A stretch of 64,000 bases of DNA. It comes from JBGRPZ01 sp041725955 (GTDB lineage: Bacteria > Bacteroidota > Bacteroidia > Bacteroidales > JBGRPZ01). The stretch lies in contig JBGRQE010000010.1 of the NCBI GenBank assembly GCA_041725955.1, forward strand, positions 1 through 64,000. The letters run 5' to 3'. Below, in pieces: positions 63,927 through 64,000 of this stretch. How positions within the stretch are numbered: position 1 is the first letter of the stretch; every line of letters starts with the position of its first letter. A program made the translations under genes and the position numbers. A model generated the notes under the pieces. The model made no database searches, was not told the origin of the DNA, and worked only from the letters and a program-made list of their open reading frames with translations.

Positions 63927-64000
63927 ATGGGAATAGAAAAAGTTAAATTATGTCGTCTATCTTCTGTCAAGATGGTTGAGTTGGATGATGAAATTATCTT
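63927..64000 (+). CDS. Truncated third gene of the RiPP locus
   Basis: Starts ATG 63927, 13 bp after the maturase stop, and reads MGIEKVKLCRLSSVKMVELD up to the window edge. The first 24 residues show no family. In this position a transporter, a second maturase, a glycosyltransferase or a peptidase is often found. It is probably part of the same operon. Confidence 0.55.
   Translation, partial: MGIEKVKLCRLSSVKMVELDDEII

Overview
The window looks like a chromosomal contig from a low-GC marine or anaerobic member of the Bacteroidota, probably near the Marinilabiliales/Marinifilaceae. The taxonomic placement is inference. It rests on type IX secretion (T9SS) C-terminal sorting domains in three proteins, BACON domains, a DUF4292 lipoprotein, the block dut - nucleotidyltransferase - TPR - DUF4292, an ExbB/ExbD/ExbD operon, S46 dipeptidyl-peptidase, and promoter -7 boxes of the TAnnTTTG type. 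No rRNA, tRNA, CRISPR array or insertion sequence was seen. The first 12 bases match the end of an Illumina adapter and the contig breaks inside a dispersed repeat.

Layout. 0.3-2.9 kb: HrpB helicase. 3.0-7.4 kb: a GntR-controlled ABC transporter operon that looks internally duplicated, with a perfect palindromic operator candidate in front. 7.4-10.5 kb: a duplicated-domain secreted protein, an OprO/P-type porin and a tiny T9SS cargo protein. 10.7-17.8 kb: a long PurF-like amidotransferase, a SpmA/SpmB-type membrane protein, TsaB, and an efflux adaptor with a TolC protein. 18-25.4 kb: M1 aminopeptidase, small membrane proteins, a serine hydrolase and a two-component system. 25.7-36.5 kb: Pgi, Nudix, a WlbA-like sugar dehydrogenase, PrfB (programmed +1 frameshift intact), RecX, a CPBP protease, the ExbBD operon, asparaginase and TatD. 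36.6-40 kb: a less ordered accessory stretch with a second copy of the dispersed repeat, a CarboxypepD_reg-like protein, two overlapping lipoproteins and a decayed 180-bp copy of the 5' end of a neighbouring gene. 40-51 kb: a 1227-residue BNR/BACON/T9SS protein, a tandem-duplicated carboxyltransferase, a sirtuin, a 39-residue lanthipeptide-like precursor and tryptophanase. 51.4-57.2 kb: GDP-mannose pyrophosphorylase and the conserved dut block. 57.7-61.9 kb: two dipeptidyl-peptidase-type enzymes. 62.2-64 kb: the start of a RiPP locus.

Together the genes suggest a protein- and peptide-using metabolism (S46 and M49-like dipeptidyl-peptidases, M1 aminopeptidase, tryptophanase, asparaginase, a biotin-type carboxyltransferase) with T9SS export and ExbBD-energised outer-membrane uptake.

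The most novel material is the RiPP locus at the right edge (60-residue precursor with two Cys, radical SAM-SPASM maturase fused to a PqqD-like domain, truncated third gene), the orphan lanthipeptide-like 39-mer at 49.1 kb, and the tandem carboxyltransferase fusion. All functional assignments come from reading motifs and from remembered family features; no database search was run.
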